A stretch of DNA of 64,000 nucleotides from positions 6,493,345 through 6,557,344 of the forward strand of contig OU744451.1 in NCBI GenBank assembly GCA_916610825.1. The letters run 5' to 3'. Source of the stretch: Haliclystus octoradiatus (Eukaryota; Cnidaria; Staurozoa; Stauromedusae; Haliclystidae). The notes under the pieces were generated by a model, which was given only the letters and a program-made list of their open reading frames with translations, was not told the origin of the DNA and searched no databases. Below, one piece after another: positions 23,644-32,330 of the stretch. Both the position numbers and the translations under genes were made by a program. Numbering within the stretch: the stretch's first letter is position 1; each line of letters begins with the position of its first letter.

Positions 23644-24452
23644 ATGGGTCTTCTATGCATGTGCTATTGACGAGTACTAGTAGTCTGGACCTACATCCAG
23701 ACAACACAGAATCTAATTTCAGAGTCAAATTATCAACACCACTCACCTTGCCCAGTGGTCATTGGGAATGTGCCCTGACAGAGATCTCCTTCAGACAGTC
23801 ATGGTACAACGTACGACCTAAAAAAAATGTGATAATTCTCAAGAGTGCACATCACAGTTATCCGATTTATCTACGACCTGGTTATTACAGTACAGTGGAT
23901 GAATTGATTTTGGCAATACAGGCTAAAGTTCGCAATCGCAACACTACTCCTAGTGGTATTAATGTACCGCCGACATTCGAAATGATCTATAACAAACAGT
24001 CTGGACGTGTGTGGGTGAACGTACCCATGCACTGCTCATTGGATTTCAACCGCTCTGACATCGCTCTCATTCTGGGGTTTCCCTCAGATAAAATCATACA
24101 TCACGAGGAAGCTAAAAGTCGACTGGGCGATGATCATCATTACTTAGGTGATAATGTCAGTCTCTTTCTTGCATCACCACAACATCAATTTCAAGTTATT
24201 CACGTCAATTCAGACATTATCCAGAATCAACATGTCGGTCACCTGTCTGCACCACTGCTAAGGACAGTTCCCTTGGATGGACGACCAGGTGACTTCTATC
24301 ACATGAATTTCCCCACGTTACAGTTCAAACCGTTGAGTCAAGACTACATACACACCATCAACATCTATTTAACAACTAGTTTCAACGAACCGATAGCATT
24401 CCAAGAAGGGCAGACGTCAGTGGCACTACTCTTTCGACGCGCTCCTATATGA
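23640..24452 (+). CDS. Minor capsid (penton-like, single jelly-roll) protein
   Basis: 270 residues, starting at the ATG that overlaps the integrase stop by 4 bases. The N-terminal LLTSTSSLDLHPDNTESNFRV and WECALTEISFRQSW pattern is typical of the Polinton minor capsid protein, which is predicted to form the pentons at capsid vertices. Beta-strand-rich throughout with no transmembrane segment; it ends FQEGQTSVALLF. It lies just upstream of the QRGG protein and the major capsid protein, the standard order. The gene is intact. The assignment rests on position and recalled family features, not on a search. Confidence 0.9.
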   Translation: MNGSSMHVLLTSTSSLDLHPDNTESNFRVKLSTPLTLPSGHWECALTEISFRQSWYNVRPKKNVIILKSAHHSYPIYLRPGYYSTVDELILAIQAKVRNRNTTPSGINVPPTFEMIYNKQSGRVWVNVPMHCSLDFNRSDIALILGFPSDKIIHHEEAKSRLGDDHHYLGDNVSLFLASPQHQFQVIHVNSDIIQNQHVGHLSAPLLRTVPLDGRPGDFYHMNFPTLQFKPLSQDYIHTINIYLTTSFNEPIAFQEGQTSVALLFRRAPI

Positions 24453-24503
24453 TATTGATAGAGTCGGACAGTCGACATCAACAACAACAACAACAGCAAC
24501 AAC

Positions 24504-24887
24504 ATGAGGACGCAATTCATAGCCTATCTGATTCGCCAACGTGGTGGTTTTGGTTTGGGAAATTTATTTAAAGGTGTTATCTCTACTATTTCACCTATTT
24601 TGAAAAAGAGTTTAACCTCTATTGGAAAACGCACATTGAAAACGGGATTGAATGTCATGCAGGATTATGGTAATGGTGTCAACTTGAAAACTGCCGTGAA
24701 GAAAAGGGGTCGTCAAAGTCTAGAGTCTATGGTGAATGATGCTCTTACCTATCCAGCCAAACAGCTTAAACTCAACGCTGGAAATGGGGCAAGCGTTAGT
24801 CGTGGGGTAACTACCAAGACAATCGGACGTGGATCAGGTCGAAAGAAACCTACAACAAAAAGAACAAAGAAAGATATTTTCAGTTGA
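24504..24887 (+). CDS. Small Gly/Lys-rich virion-type protein with QRGG site
   Basis: 127 residues. After 11 residues comes RQRGGFGLGNLFKG, a probable protease site followed by an amphipathic stretch. A helix-rich SPILKKSLTSIGKRTLKTG and NLKTAVKKRGRQ region follows, then a basic C-terminus (GRKKPTTKRTKKDIFS). A homologue with the same layout lies at 47119..47505 in the older relic (RGGGIGSS.., KKGLAKARKRGL, C-terminal DDIFD). The position directly before the major capsid gene and the composition suggest a DNA- or capsid-lining protein comparable to adenovirus core or pVI proteins. Inference, not proven. Confidence 0.85.
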   Translation: MRTQFIAYLIRQRGGFGLGNLFKGVISTISPILKKSLTSIGKRTLKTGLNVMQDYGNGVNLKTAVKKRGRQSLESMVNDALTYPAKQLKLNAGNGASVSRGVTTKTIGRGSGRKKPTTKRTKKDIFS

Positions 24888-24918
24888 AAACTATTACTAC
24901 TATACTCCTGCTACTACT

Positions 24919-26226
24919 ATGGACCATCCTTTATTCAAAGAGTCGACCTGTGCCTTGAGTGAAACAGAACTATTTGAACCTCCATTTGTACAATCTGTTG
25001 TAGAAAGTAGTCAATACAAGGAAGTGTTTCCTGTCAACTCCCTTACATCAGGTGGTTCTATTGAATTCGTTCTATCCGATGCTACAGAACGTTTCATTGA
25101 TTTGGCGAGAAGTTATTTGCAGGTGAAATTACGTATCACAAACGAAGATGGTACTCCCATTAGTAATGATGCTAAAGTGGCTCTTATTAACAACAGTTTA
25201 TCGTCCATATTTTGTCAAGTTGATGTAAACATGGATGGTCGTGTCGTATCAAGCGCTACACGCACCTACCCGTTCAGAGCCATGTTTGAAACGTTGTTGA
25301 ATTACGGTGAAGAAGCACGAAAGACACAGCTTAGCATGCAGATGATGACAAAAGACACTGCCGGTTTTATGGATGAGAATGATCCGACTGGAGGTAATGT
25401 GGGTTTAAACGAACGATTTGAGCAAACAAAGGGCGGTAAAGTCATACAGTTGCGCGGTAAAGTACATGGAGATGTTCTGGCTTCCAACAGACTTCTACTC
25501 AATGGTCTCCCTCTGAAATTGATTTTACATCGCAGCAAAGACAGTTTTGCACTAATCTCTGCCGACACAGGTATCAACTACAAAATTCAAATTACGAGTG
25601 CTATCTTCCGCGTACGACGTGTCACACTCACCCCCAGTCATTTTCTAGATATTCAGAAGAAACTAGCCAGTCAGCCGGCGTTAATACCTATCGATCGTGT
25701 ACTTCTCAGACATTTTACACTACCAGCCTTGATCTCACATCAAACCTTGGATCATTGTATTACTGGCGTCTTACCTAACAGAGTCTTCATAGCATTGATT
25801 GACAACACTAGTTTCAACGGCACGTTTGGTTCAAACCCCTTCAATTTCAAAAACTACGATCTAACTAGCATGGCGTGCATAGTTAACGGTAAATCATGTC
25901 CCAGTAAACCGATGCAAATGAATTTTGCCAAAGATGAAATTCTAGATGGATACCAATCCTTGTTTGAGACAGTAGGCAAATCATACATAGATGAGTCTGT
26001 GGATATATTACCTTCAGAGTATAAGAATGGTTATTCCATCTACGGTTTTCATTTGGCACCGACCATTAGCGTTACTGGACACACTGAGCCTAAAAGACAA
26101 GGTGATTTACAATTATCGCTTTCATTTGGCACGCCATTACCTCAGACAGTAACCTTACTGATGTATGCTGAATTTGATTCTTGCATATCGGTGGACAAAT
26201 CACGACACGTACTGACGGATTTTTAA
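24919..26226 (+). CDS. Major capsid protein (double jelly-roll)
   Basis: 435 residues from the ATG at 24919; an upstream in-frame extension overlaps the previous gene and is unlikely to be used. Recognisable features are the N-terminal TELFEPPFVQS, GGSIEFVLSDATERFIDLAR, and the strongly conserved segments GRVVSSATRTYPFRAM.ETLLNYG, LRGKVHGDVLASNRLLLNG and LPLKLILHRSKDSFAL. Length and motifs fit the Polinton double jelly-roll protein, which forms hexon-like trimers in the predicted icosahedral capsid. The frame is intact. Homologous N-terminal and middle segments survive at 47508..48300. Confidence 0.95.
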   Translation: MDHPLFKESTCALSETELFEPPFVQSVVESSQYKEVFPVNSLTSGGSIEFVLSDATERFIDLARSYLQVKLRITNEDGTPISNDAKVALINNSLSSIFCQVDVNMDGRVVSSATRTYPFRAMFETLLNYGEEARKTQLSMQMMTKDTAGFMDENDPTGGNVGLNERFEQTKGGKVIQLRGKVHGDVLASNRLLLNGLPLKLILHRSKDSFALISADTGINYKIQITSAIFRVRRVTLTPSHFLDIQKKLASQPALIPIDRVLLRHFTLPALISHQTLDHCITGVLPNRVFIALIDNTSFNGTFGSNPFNFKNYDLTSMACIVNGKSCPSKPMQMNFAKDEILDGYQSLFETVGKSYIDESVDILPSEYKNGYSIYGFHLAPTISVTGHTEPKRQGDLQLSLSFGTPLPQTVTLLMYAEFDSCISVDKSRHVLTDF

Positions 26227-26232
26227 AAGTAG

Positions 26233-26781
26233 ATGGATACACAAAGTTTGAGAAGTATTCTCCACTCAGAGGGACAATTCAAAAAACAAAGTGACAAAGA
26301 TGTATTGGCCATGGACCAGTTTAAAGCCTTGACTCCAACCCAAACCGACAAGGAGAGAGTGTACATAGTCAACAAAGACGATAGTAAATCAGAGGGTTCA
26401 CATTGACTCTTAGTTCACACAGCTAGAAGTGGTCACGTCACCTTTGTTGATTCTTTCGGTAAGTCACCAACCTATTATGGAATGGCAGATAAACTGGAGA
26501 GTTTTGGAAATTTACTCGACTACATTGACGGAATACAATTACAAAGTGACACTTCGGTTGTGTGTGGTGAATACACGATTTATTTTGCACATGCATTGAC
26601 GAGACAGCGAACATTGGCAGAAATATTAGCTGACTTTTCACCTCAAGACCGTGAATACAACGATAAAATAGTGATGAGTTTTTTAAAAAAACAATTTCCG
26701 GGTTACGAAAAAACGTTACAGCAAGACCAACAGTATTTTATTAGACAAACTGTGCGGAGTTTACTGGAGCTCATGAGTTGA
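26233..26781 (+). pseudogene. Adenain-like maturation protease with premature TGA
   Basis: From the ATG at 26233, seven bases after the capsid stop, one frame runs to 26781 (182 codons) except for TGA at 26404..26406. The stop falls directly after the His of GSH, where adenain-family proteases have catalytic His followed by Trp. The catalytic acid (FVDSFG) and the nucleophile Cys (VVCGEYTIYF) lie downstream in the same frame. The enzyme would cleave capsid proteins at GG sites such as the QRGG motifs here. With the stop it cannot be made full length unless read through or edited. A sequencing error is possible. An intron removing the stop is not apparent. Confidence 0.9.
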
Positions 26782-27926
26782 AATGGCATGTACTAATAAT
26801 ATTCATCAACTCATTGTATATAATTGTAAATGTATGTGAACTAATAGAAAATCAAACTTACTTGACTATATGTGTCTTTGTTTTGTTTCCTTCTCCAGCA
26901 ACGTGCATTCAAGATAGGTGTTTTTGTTTTGTTTCCTTGTCCAACAATGAGTTAAAAGATAATCATGTTGTGTAGTCATGTCAATGCATGACACCTTTGT
27001 GACATGTAAGCGAGATGACGCATTCTTACATCTCAAATGCAAAACCTCTGAGAGTGGATTTCTAAGGCCCTGTTTACAAGGAGGGCGAGTTACTCGGGTA
27101 GGCGAGTTACTCGGGTTGGCGAGTTACCCGGGTCTATTGTTTATGCGCGTTCTGTTTACAAGCAAAGTGAGAAAGTTGTCTCGCCCACCCGAGTAACTCG
27201 CCTACCCGAGTTACTCGCCTTGGCAGACCGGGTAACTCGCCTACCCGAGACAACTTTCTGTCACTTTTTGACTTGTAAACGGATATAGGCGAGTAACTCG
27301 GGTAGGCGGGTTAAAAAATTAAAAATGGTAGCTTTAATTTTCTATTGTTTCGAACGTTTCCGCTGTAGACATCTTTTGTTCTCTAATCGTTCCATTTCAG
27401 CGCGCATGCTTAGATTGGCTTCAAATTATTTAACTCGGGTAGGCGGGTTACTCAGGTGACCCTTGTAAACACACAACACATTTTAACTCGGTAAGGCGAG
27501 TAACTCGCCTACCCGGGTAACTCGCCCTCCTTGTAAACAGGGCCTAAATCGCAACTTTCAATCAGATTTTTAATCGATGTGTCAGTGCGTAACACCTTTA
27601 TGACATGATTAGCGAGATGATGCAGCTCACGTCTCGAAATAGAATCCTGGTAAGTGGATTTTTAAATCGCGATTTTCGATCGGATATCGTGAGGCATAGT
27701 ATGGAATTCATTTTTCATGGGGTTGAGCTCAAAGTGCACAACACAGTTGCTATCAGCATTAACCAATAAAAATTCTATAAATCAAAGAGCAATATCAAAT
27801 TTAATTAAAGTTATAAAAGTCAACTCTGAAAAAATAAAAACTCACAATTGAACTTTACCAGAGTCATTATGGATATCATTAGGCTGTAAGTAAAAATTAC
27901 TCTTGACCGCACCTTATTTTTGTCTG
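26782..27926. other. Polinton accessory region, no conserved gene
   Basis: Between the protease and the candidate spliced gene I see only repeats: a direct repeat of about 110 bp (approximately 26979..27065 plus 27548..27580, and 27580..27690) interrupted by a MITE. Open frames here are short and fall on the repeats. This is where Polintons often carry variable cargo. Confidence 0.5.
27066..27544. mobile_element. PIF/Harbinger-like (Tourist-type) MITE nested in the Polinton
   Basis: 479 bp bounded by TAA on both sides (27063..27065, 27545..27547). The ends are GGCCCTGTTTACAAGGAGGG and its exact complement. GCGAGTTACTCGGGTAGGCG words are repeated in both orientations in the sub-terminal parts. 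A 3-bp TAA duplication with a G-rich inverted end is the hallmark of PIF/Harbinger-derived MITEs. No transposase is encoded. The insertion splits an older direct repeat, so it came after that repeat formed. Confidence 0.88.
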
Positions 27927-28602
27927 AGCTAGCACTGTTATCTTTAGAAATTATTCCTATGGTTATATTCAAGTTCTGCATCCTCTTTTCATTTATAGTT
28001 TTGACATTTTCATTAGTGAAGAAGCTGGAGAGGCGTAAGTAACTCGTTTTCACTATCCACGATCCATCGTACATTGATCTAAATTGAACTGATTGCTACG
28101 TTGTGTGATTGCTTTCAGATGGTTACTATTTGAGCAAAATGCGGTGTGGTGGTATGACTGGCCGCCACTGTTGGTGGGTGTGAGGGAGACGCTGGTGATG
28201 CCAGCCATCCGTAAGAGACTTTTGAATTTGTATGAGATGCATGATTTGTTTTTCATTCTCACCCAATCTGATTGTAGTTCAACTTATTTCATGTTAGGAG
28301 GCAATCAGAAGGCCAGAAAAGTAATGAACTTAATTGACGGAATGATGTGAGTGTTGCATTTTACATGCATATGTTTTTTCATTACGCTGTCTGTCTTATT
28401 TTCTTTGTTGTGTGTAACCTGCTAGTATGCAATTGATAATAGTTATCTAGTATTACCGTCTTTGTCTAGCGAGGTCATTCTAATTTATGTCATTCTTGAT
28501 TTGCCTTTGTAGACTAAATTTCCAAATGGATAACGTGACCGCATGGGAGCGGGATTATGACGCTCAACAAGGCATATGCATGATAAAAAATGCTCTAATG
28601 TA
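27927..28602 (+). CDS. Candidate spliced cargo gene, unknown function
   Basis: Three putative exons with consistent phases. The first ends near 28033 at a GTAAGT donor. The second begins after TTGCTTTCAG near 28119 and runs to a GTGAGT donor near 28346; it reads WLLFEQNAVWWYDWPPLL and RETLVMPAIRKRLLNLYEM. The third follows TTGCCTTTGTAG near 28513 and reads NFQMDNVTAWERDYDAQQG to a TAA near 28602. The tryptophan-rich second exon looks coding and has no homologue I know. The first exon and its start are weakest. It lies in the variable zone of the Polinton and may be captured cargo or an older inserted gene. Confidence 0.35.
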
Positions 28603-28933
28603 AAAAAACAGTCGTGTAATAATAATATTGAGAACCAATAGATTTTTATAATTTTATACATTGCTTTTTATCTGTTGTTCTTTCCCTTCACAACGTGTTA
28701 TTTCATAACAAGTTTGTACGGCGGGGGGGAGGTTCTCAGCCCGAGATCAAAGGACATCTCACTTGTAGTCCTTGTGCAATGAGCTATGTCATAACCTGTT
28801 CACAATTAACATTGACCAGTTGAAATGAAGTAAACTGATGTGAAATGAATTAGCTGATATGGATTCACAACTATACATCATACAAAAATACTGTTTGAGA
28901 TTAACCCGCTATAAAGAAATGATTATTACATAT

Positions 28934-29698
28934 TCAAAAAAAATCTTCTTTATCTGTAGATACATGATTGACCATAGAGGCATTCATTAAGATAGATAAG
29001 TCCTTGGGAACGAAATTAAATTTTTTATTCAAATGTCGTGCTGCTTTGGCTGCCTCATTTGGGAATAAATTTACGCTAGTAAGAGATTGATTTTCAAAGA
29101 TGTTATTGCATAAAACGAATTTACTGTAACTGTCATACATGTGAAATTCTATGGTATACTGATTGTTCTCATCTTTGTTAAATCGAATGACTTTTGATTT
29201 GCATCTGTCATCTAGAGGTTGACTATCAAACATTGACATGCCGTCCAAATAACCTTTGTCTTTTATTTCATTTGAATATGTAACCACATCCTTCATATTT
29301 CCAAATCTCGCTTGTCGTAAAAGTCTTTTTTGTTTCTCATGAATGATCATGAGTAATCCAAAGAAAACATTTTTTATTGCTTGTCTACCTCTCATACCAA
29401 ACGCTTTACATGACGTCATACCACTTGCATCTCGTATGACCATTCGCTCCACTTCATCATACTCTTGAGGTAAGTCATACATTGCAATGTTCTTTCCCAG
29501 GCTCACACAGTTGAGTTGGGATTTTAATAATCCGTCTTTGCTCAAGGATTCCAATCCTCCACCTTCCGATTCATCCCCATTCACATCCATTTTCACTTTC
29601 TTACATGCCGACGCTGACGTAATGTCACGTTCAACATGGCTATCCTTTTCAGATAAAACTGCAGTTGTAGTAGTAGTTGATGATGTTGACCCCTCCAT
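28934..29698 (-). CDS. Polinton right-end protein, unknown function
   Basis: 254 residues reading inward from the right TIR; ATG at 29698 preceded by a sequence mirroring the left-end gene start. The N-terminus is Ser/Thr-rich and is followed by the basic KKVKMDVNGDES, a possible nuclear signal. The core has IVxRD-like MVIRDASGMTSCKAFGMRG and helical EKQKRLLRQARFG. The beta-rich C-terminal part has QYTIEFHMYDSYSKFVL and SVNLFPNEAAKAARHLNKKF. Two relatives lie in the old relic at 49647..50261 and 51051..51797, sharing these blocks. The strand-strand-helix ending suggests a nucleic-acid-binding fold, but this is inference. No named family. Confidence 0.82.
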   Translation of the reverse strand: MEGSTSSTTTTTAVLSEKDSHVERDITSASACKKVKMDVNGDESEGGGLESLSKDGLLKSQLNCVSLGKNIAMYDLPQEYDEVERMVIRDASGMTSCKAFGMRGRQAIKNVFFGLLMIIHEKQKRLLRQARFGNMKDVVTYSNEIKDKGYLDGMSMFDSQPLDDRCKSKVIRFNKDENNQYTIEFHMYDSYSKFVLCNNIFENQSLTSVNLFPNEAAKAARHLNKKFNFVPKDLSILMNASMVNHVSTDKEDFF

Positions 29699-29766
29699 AT
29701 TGTTTAATTAAATAGAAAAACTGTCAAGTGTTTCAAATAGAATGTGTTTTTTCACTCGTCGAACGG

Positions 29767-30492
29767 TGTTTTATAGTAAACAGTGTGCTAGTCACGTGAT
29801 GTCGGTGTTCTTAAAATAGCCCAGTTCAATTTGAGAAAATAGTGTTTTAGAAAATGCCCAATAGCCCAGCGTTTTCTAAAACAATAAGGTAACAGCCCAA
29901 TGCGAGCCCAACCTCACGTCATAGCCCAACCGATGCGGTGCGTTTGAAGCAGCCCAGTTCGCTTGAGGTGTTTTAGAAAATGCCCAATAGCCCAGCACTG
30001 TCTAAAACAATAAGGTAACAGCCCAACGCGAGCCCAACCTTACGTCATAGCCCCAGGCAAGGGGAAAAGGGCATGCTATGCTCGTCTCATGAAGAAGTTT
30101 AAATACACTTTTCACATCGTCTGCTAGTGATTAACGCGGTGCTTTTGAAGGGGCTTTGTGATTAAGGCGGTGCTCTTGAAGGGGATTTGATCTATACGCT
30201 GGAGCGCCTCAGCCGAATTTGACCTAGTTTTCGGGGGAATGGTCAGATACACTTGTGACACATATATACACACTATCCCCAACTCTCTAGAAAGAATGTA
30301 ACAGCCCAATGCGAGCCCAACCTTACGTCATAGCCCAACGCCAGCCCAACCTTAACTCTGCATGATGTCGTCCACAGAATGACCAAATAAGGAGCGATTT
30401 TGACCTAGAAATGAAGAGCCCAACCTTATTGACTCATTTCCAGGCCTCTAGAACGCGGTCCATTGTTCTGAAAACGGCTTTTTAACACTACT
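29767..30492 (-). repeat. Polinton right terminal inverted repeat
   Basis: Mirror of 13176..13901 without gaps. It ends TTTAACACTACT, followed at once by TCCAAC. The near identity of the two 726-bp copies argues for a recent insertion or for replication-linked homogenisation. The 61-codon frame at 30124..30309 is the same chance frame as in the left repeat. Confidence 0.95.
29769..29775 (-). promoter_or_regulatory. TATA box of the right terminal gene (mirrored)
   Basis: TATAAAA on the minus strand at the inner edge of the TIR, 71 bp before the ATG at 29698. It is the mirror of 13893..13899. Role inferred from symmetry. Confidence 0.5.
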
Positions 30493-30498
30493 TCCAAC
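30493..30498 (+). repeat. Polinton target-site duplication, right copy (TCCAAC)
   Basis: Identical to 13170..13175. The interrupted coding frame reads through this site from the right flank into the left flank when the element is ignored. Confidence 0.95.
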
Positions 30499-32330
30499 GT
30501 TCTTGGATTGACATGAAGTTGTGATTTACCCTTGCGATGTCTGATGTCGACAGAGCGCATGTCGTTGACGCCGCTGCAATTTTTTGTAACATACGAATAG
30601 AGAATCCTGGAATCCATAACTTGTATATTGCTTGCAGAGCACAGAGCCAGAAAATTGAGGGGTTCGGCTGGACTTAACGTCTCATCTGGGTGTGCAGGAA
30701 ATTGATATTTAATTGGAAGGAAATGTCTGCTCGGTTGAAGCTCTCCGTTATGGTCTATATATGCTAACTCAAGTCTTAGCATAACTTCTAATACCTCAAC
30801 GCTGTATATAGGTTGCACCGAACACGCTCTGAGTATTCATTTGAGGGTGTGTTTTTGAAGACACGGCACATTTTATTTCCGTCTGCATCAATTAGTTTCA
30901 TGCACTTGCTTCCACTTGAAAAGTTAAAAGTCTTGATGAGAATAATGTTGATTCATTTTAAATGGGTTTATAGGGTGTGAAGATGGAGAAATCAAATTTG
31001 TTACCTTTCTCACAGTCATGACTTTGCAGTCTGTCTGCCAGCTCAAATTTTTCATACAAATCATCGAGGTTATCGATTAAACCAATTTCCTAGAGTTCTT
31101 TTAAACCCAATCTGGCAAGGTCGTATGCGCGACATATTATCCGTTCATGTGTAATTTTATAGTCTTCCCGTTTAGTTGTGACTCCTCCGTGAATATGGGG
31201 CTTACCTCCCTCAGCACAGGTTGACTGGAATTCATAACGATAAAACGCTCCTAATAATTGATAAAGCATAGTGAGACAAATGCATAAATACAACACAATT
31301 AAATATTAATAAAATGATAAAATGCAGTACTTACCAATCACTTCACCTAATCCTTCTTCATCGCTATGATTTCACCATTTCCAATGCCAAAAGGAGGATC
31401 TTTCCCTGACCCTTGAAAGAAGGCTCCTAAACGAGGACATGATGTTTAACTCAACGGGTGATTTGTCATTGTAAAATATGTAAAATTGATTTATATGATA
31501 CATGAAATTTAGAAAATAAAATTGATATTTTGAAGTGGGATTTATCATTGTAATTCATACATGTGATGTCTCAGGATTGCAAGACGTATGGGTTTTAATC
31601 CATAAGTTTCCATATCATTAGCGATGTCTGTCTGTCACCAGCCTTCATCATGTTGCTAAGCACATAGTCTATTAGCCTGAATTTTAGAGTCAAGTTCTCC
31701 AAATGGCAGTTCGTTTTGGTCTCTCGATGCTATGGTTGGTTTTTATTGTTGACGAATTCCATGCCTCTTTTAACTACAACTGCTGCATTGTGGGTGTTTA
31801 ACTCTCTATTGGTGCGAACCTAAAAGATGGCGAACAGATTGAGAACAATTTTTAATAAAAAGTTCTGTAAAAGTGATACCACAATTACTCAAAAGTGTGT
31901 ACTTACCCAGAATGCCCAATTCTGATATTGCTTATTAGTTGCAGTTAATAATGACAAGTCATGGAGTCGGACAGACATGTGTGATTCCATGTTTGCCAAA
32001 TGATTACTGGACTTGAAATTGGGATTATCCATAGCAGAGGGCAATGCACCAACAACAGCACCATTGACCTGTGGGTTGAATATATTAAGTGATTGTTTAT
32101 ATTTTGAATCATAATTATTCTTTTCGTTGTGTGGAGTAAGTGATGCTCTTGCCTCTCTATGGAATGGAAGATACAGGGAAGTGCTACTGCTTCAGGGAAT
32201 AGCAGTGGCATTGACGTGTTTTGGTTCATCGATGCCAAGTTTCGGATAATTTGTGCCGTATGAATTGGCTGTTTCCCAGTAGAACTAGACAATATGTTGC
32301 AGTTTAAATTGCTGTTCAACACAAAATGAC
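30493..32330 (-). pseudogene. Helitron-like Rep gene, 5' exons (right of the Polinton)
   Basis: Minus-strand exons in order: a degenerate one around 32150..32300; 32068..31907 (donor GTAAGT, acceptor CCCACAG), ending MSVRLHDLSLL..QYQNWAFW; 31819..~31700, starting VRTNRELNTHNAAVVV; ~31420..31337; 31250..31005, with RYEFQS, then GGKPHIHGGV; and the split exon ~30830..30493 with SRILYSYVTK. EFQS followed by HIH fits the HUH Rep signature of Helitrons (family Y.FQ..G.PHIH), and YVTK resembles the Tyr motif region. In-frame TAG after LGLKEL and frameshifts in three exons show decay. The 3' exons are at 12567..13175. It could also be a host gene domesticated from a Helitron. Confidence 0.55.

Larger units (their letters stand above)
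13176..30492. mobile_element. Complete Polinton/Maverick element (17.3 kb)
   Basis: The limits are set by ungapped 726-bp inverted repeats that begin AGTAGTGTTAAAAAGCC and by the TCCAAC duplication outside them. The gene set is the full Polinton core: protein-primed DNA polymerase B, FtsK/A32-type packaging ATPase, retroviral-type integrase with chromodomain, minor and major jelly-roll capsid proteins and an adenain-like protease. Conserved small proteins and one inward-facing gene at each end complete it. Such elements move by self-encoded replication and integrase and are thought able to form virions. Here polymerase, ATPase and protease each have one disabling mutation, so this copy is unlikely to act alone. 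It sits in an exon of a Helitron-like gene and hosts a nested MITE. Confidence 0.96.

Noticed and set aside
26404-26406. Intron that would remove the protease TGA
   Set aside because: The sequence after it resembles an acceptor, but no donor upstream would preserve the catalytic His. The frame on both sides is continuous and family-like.
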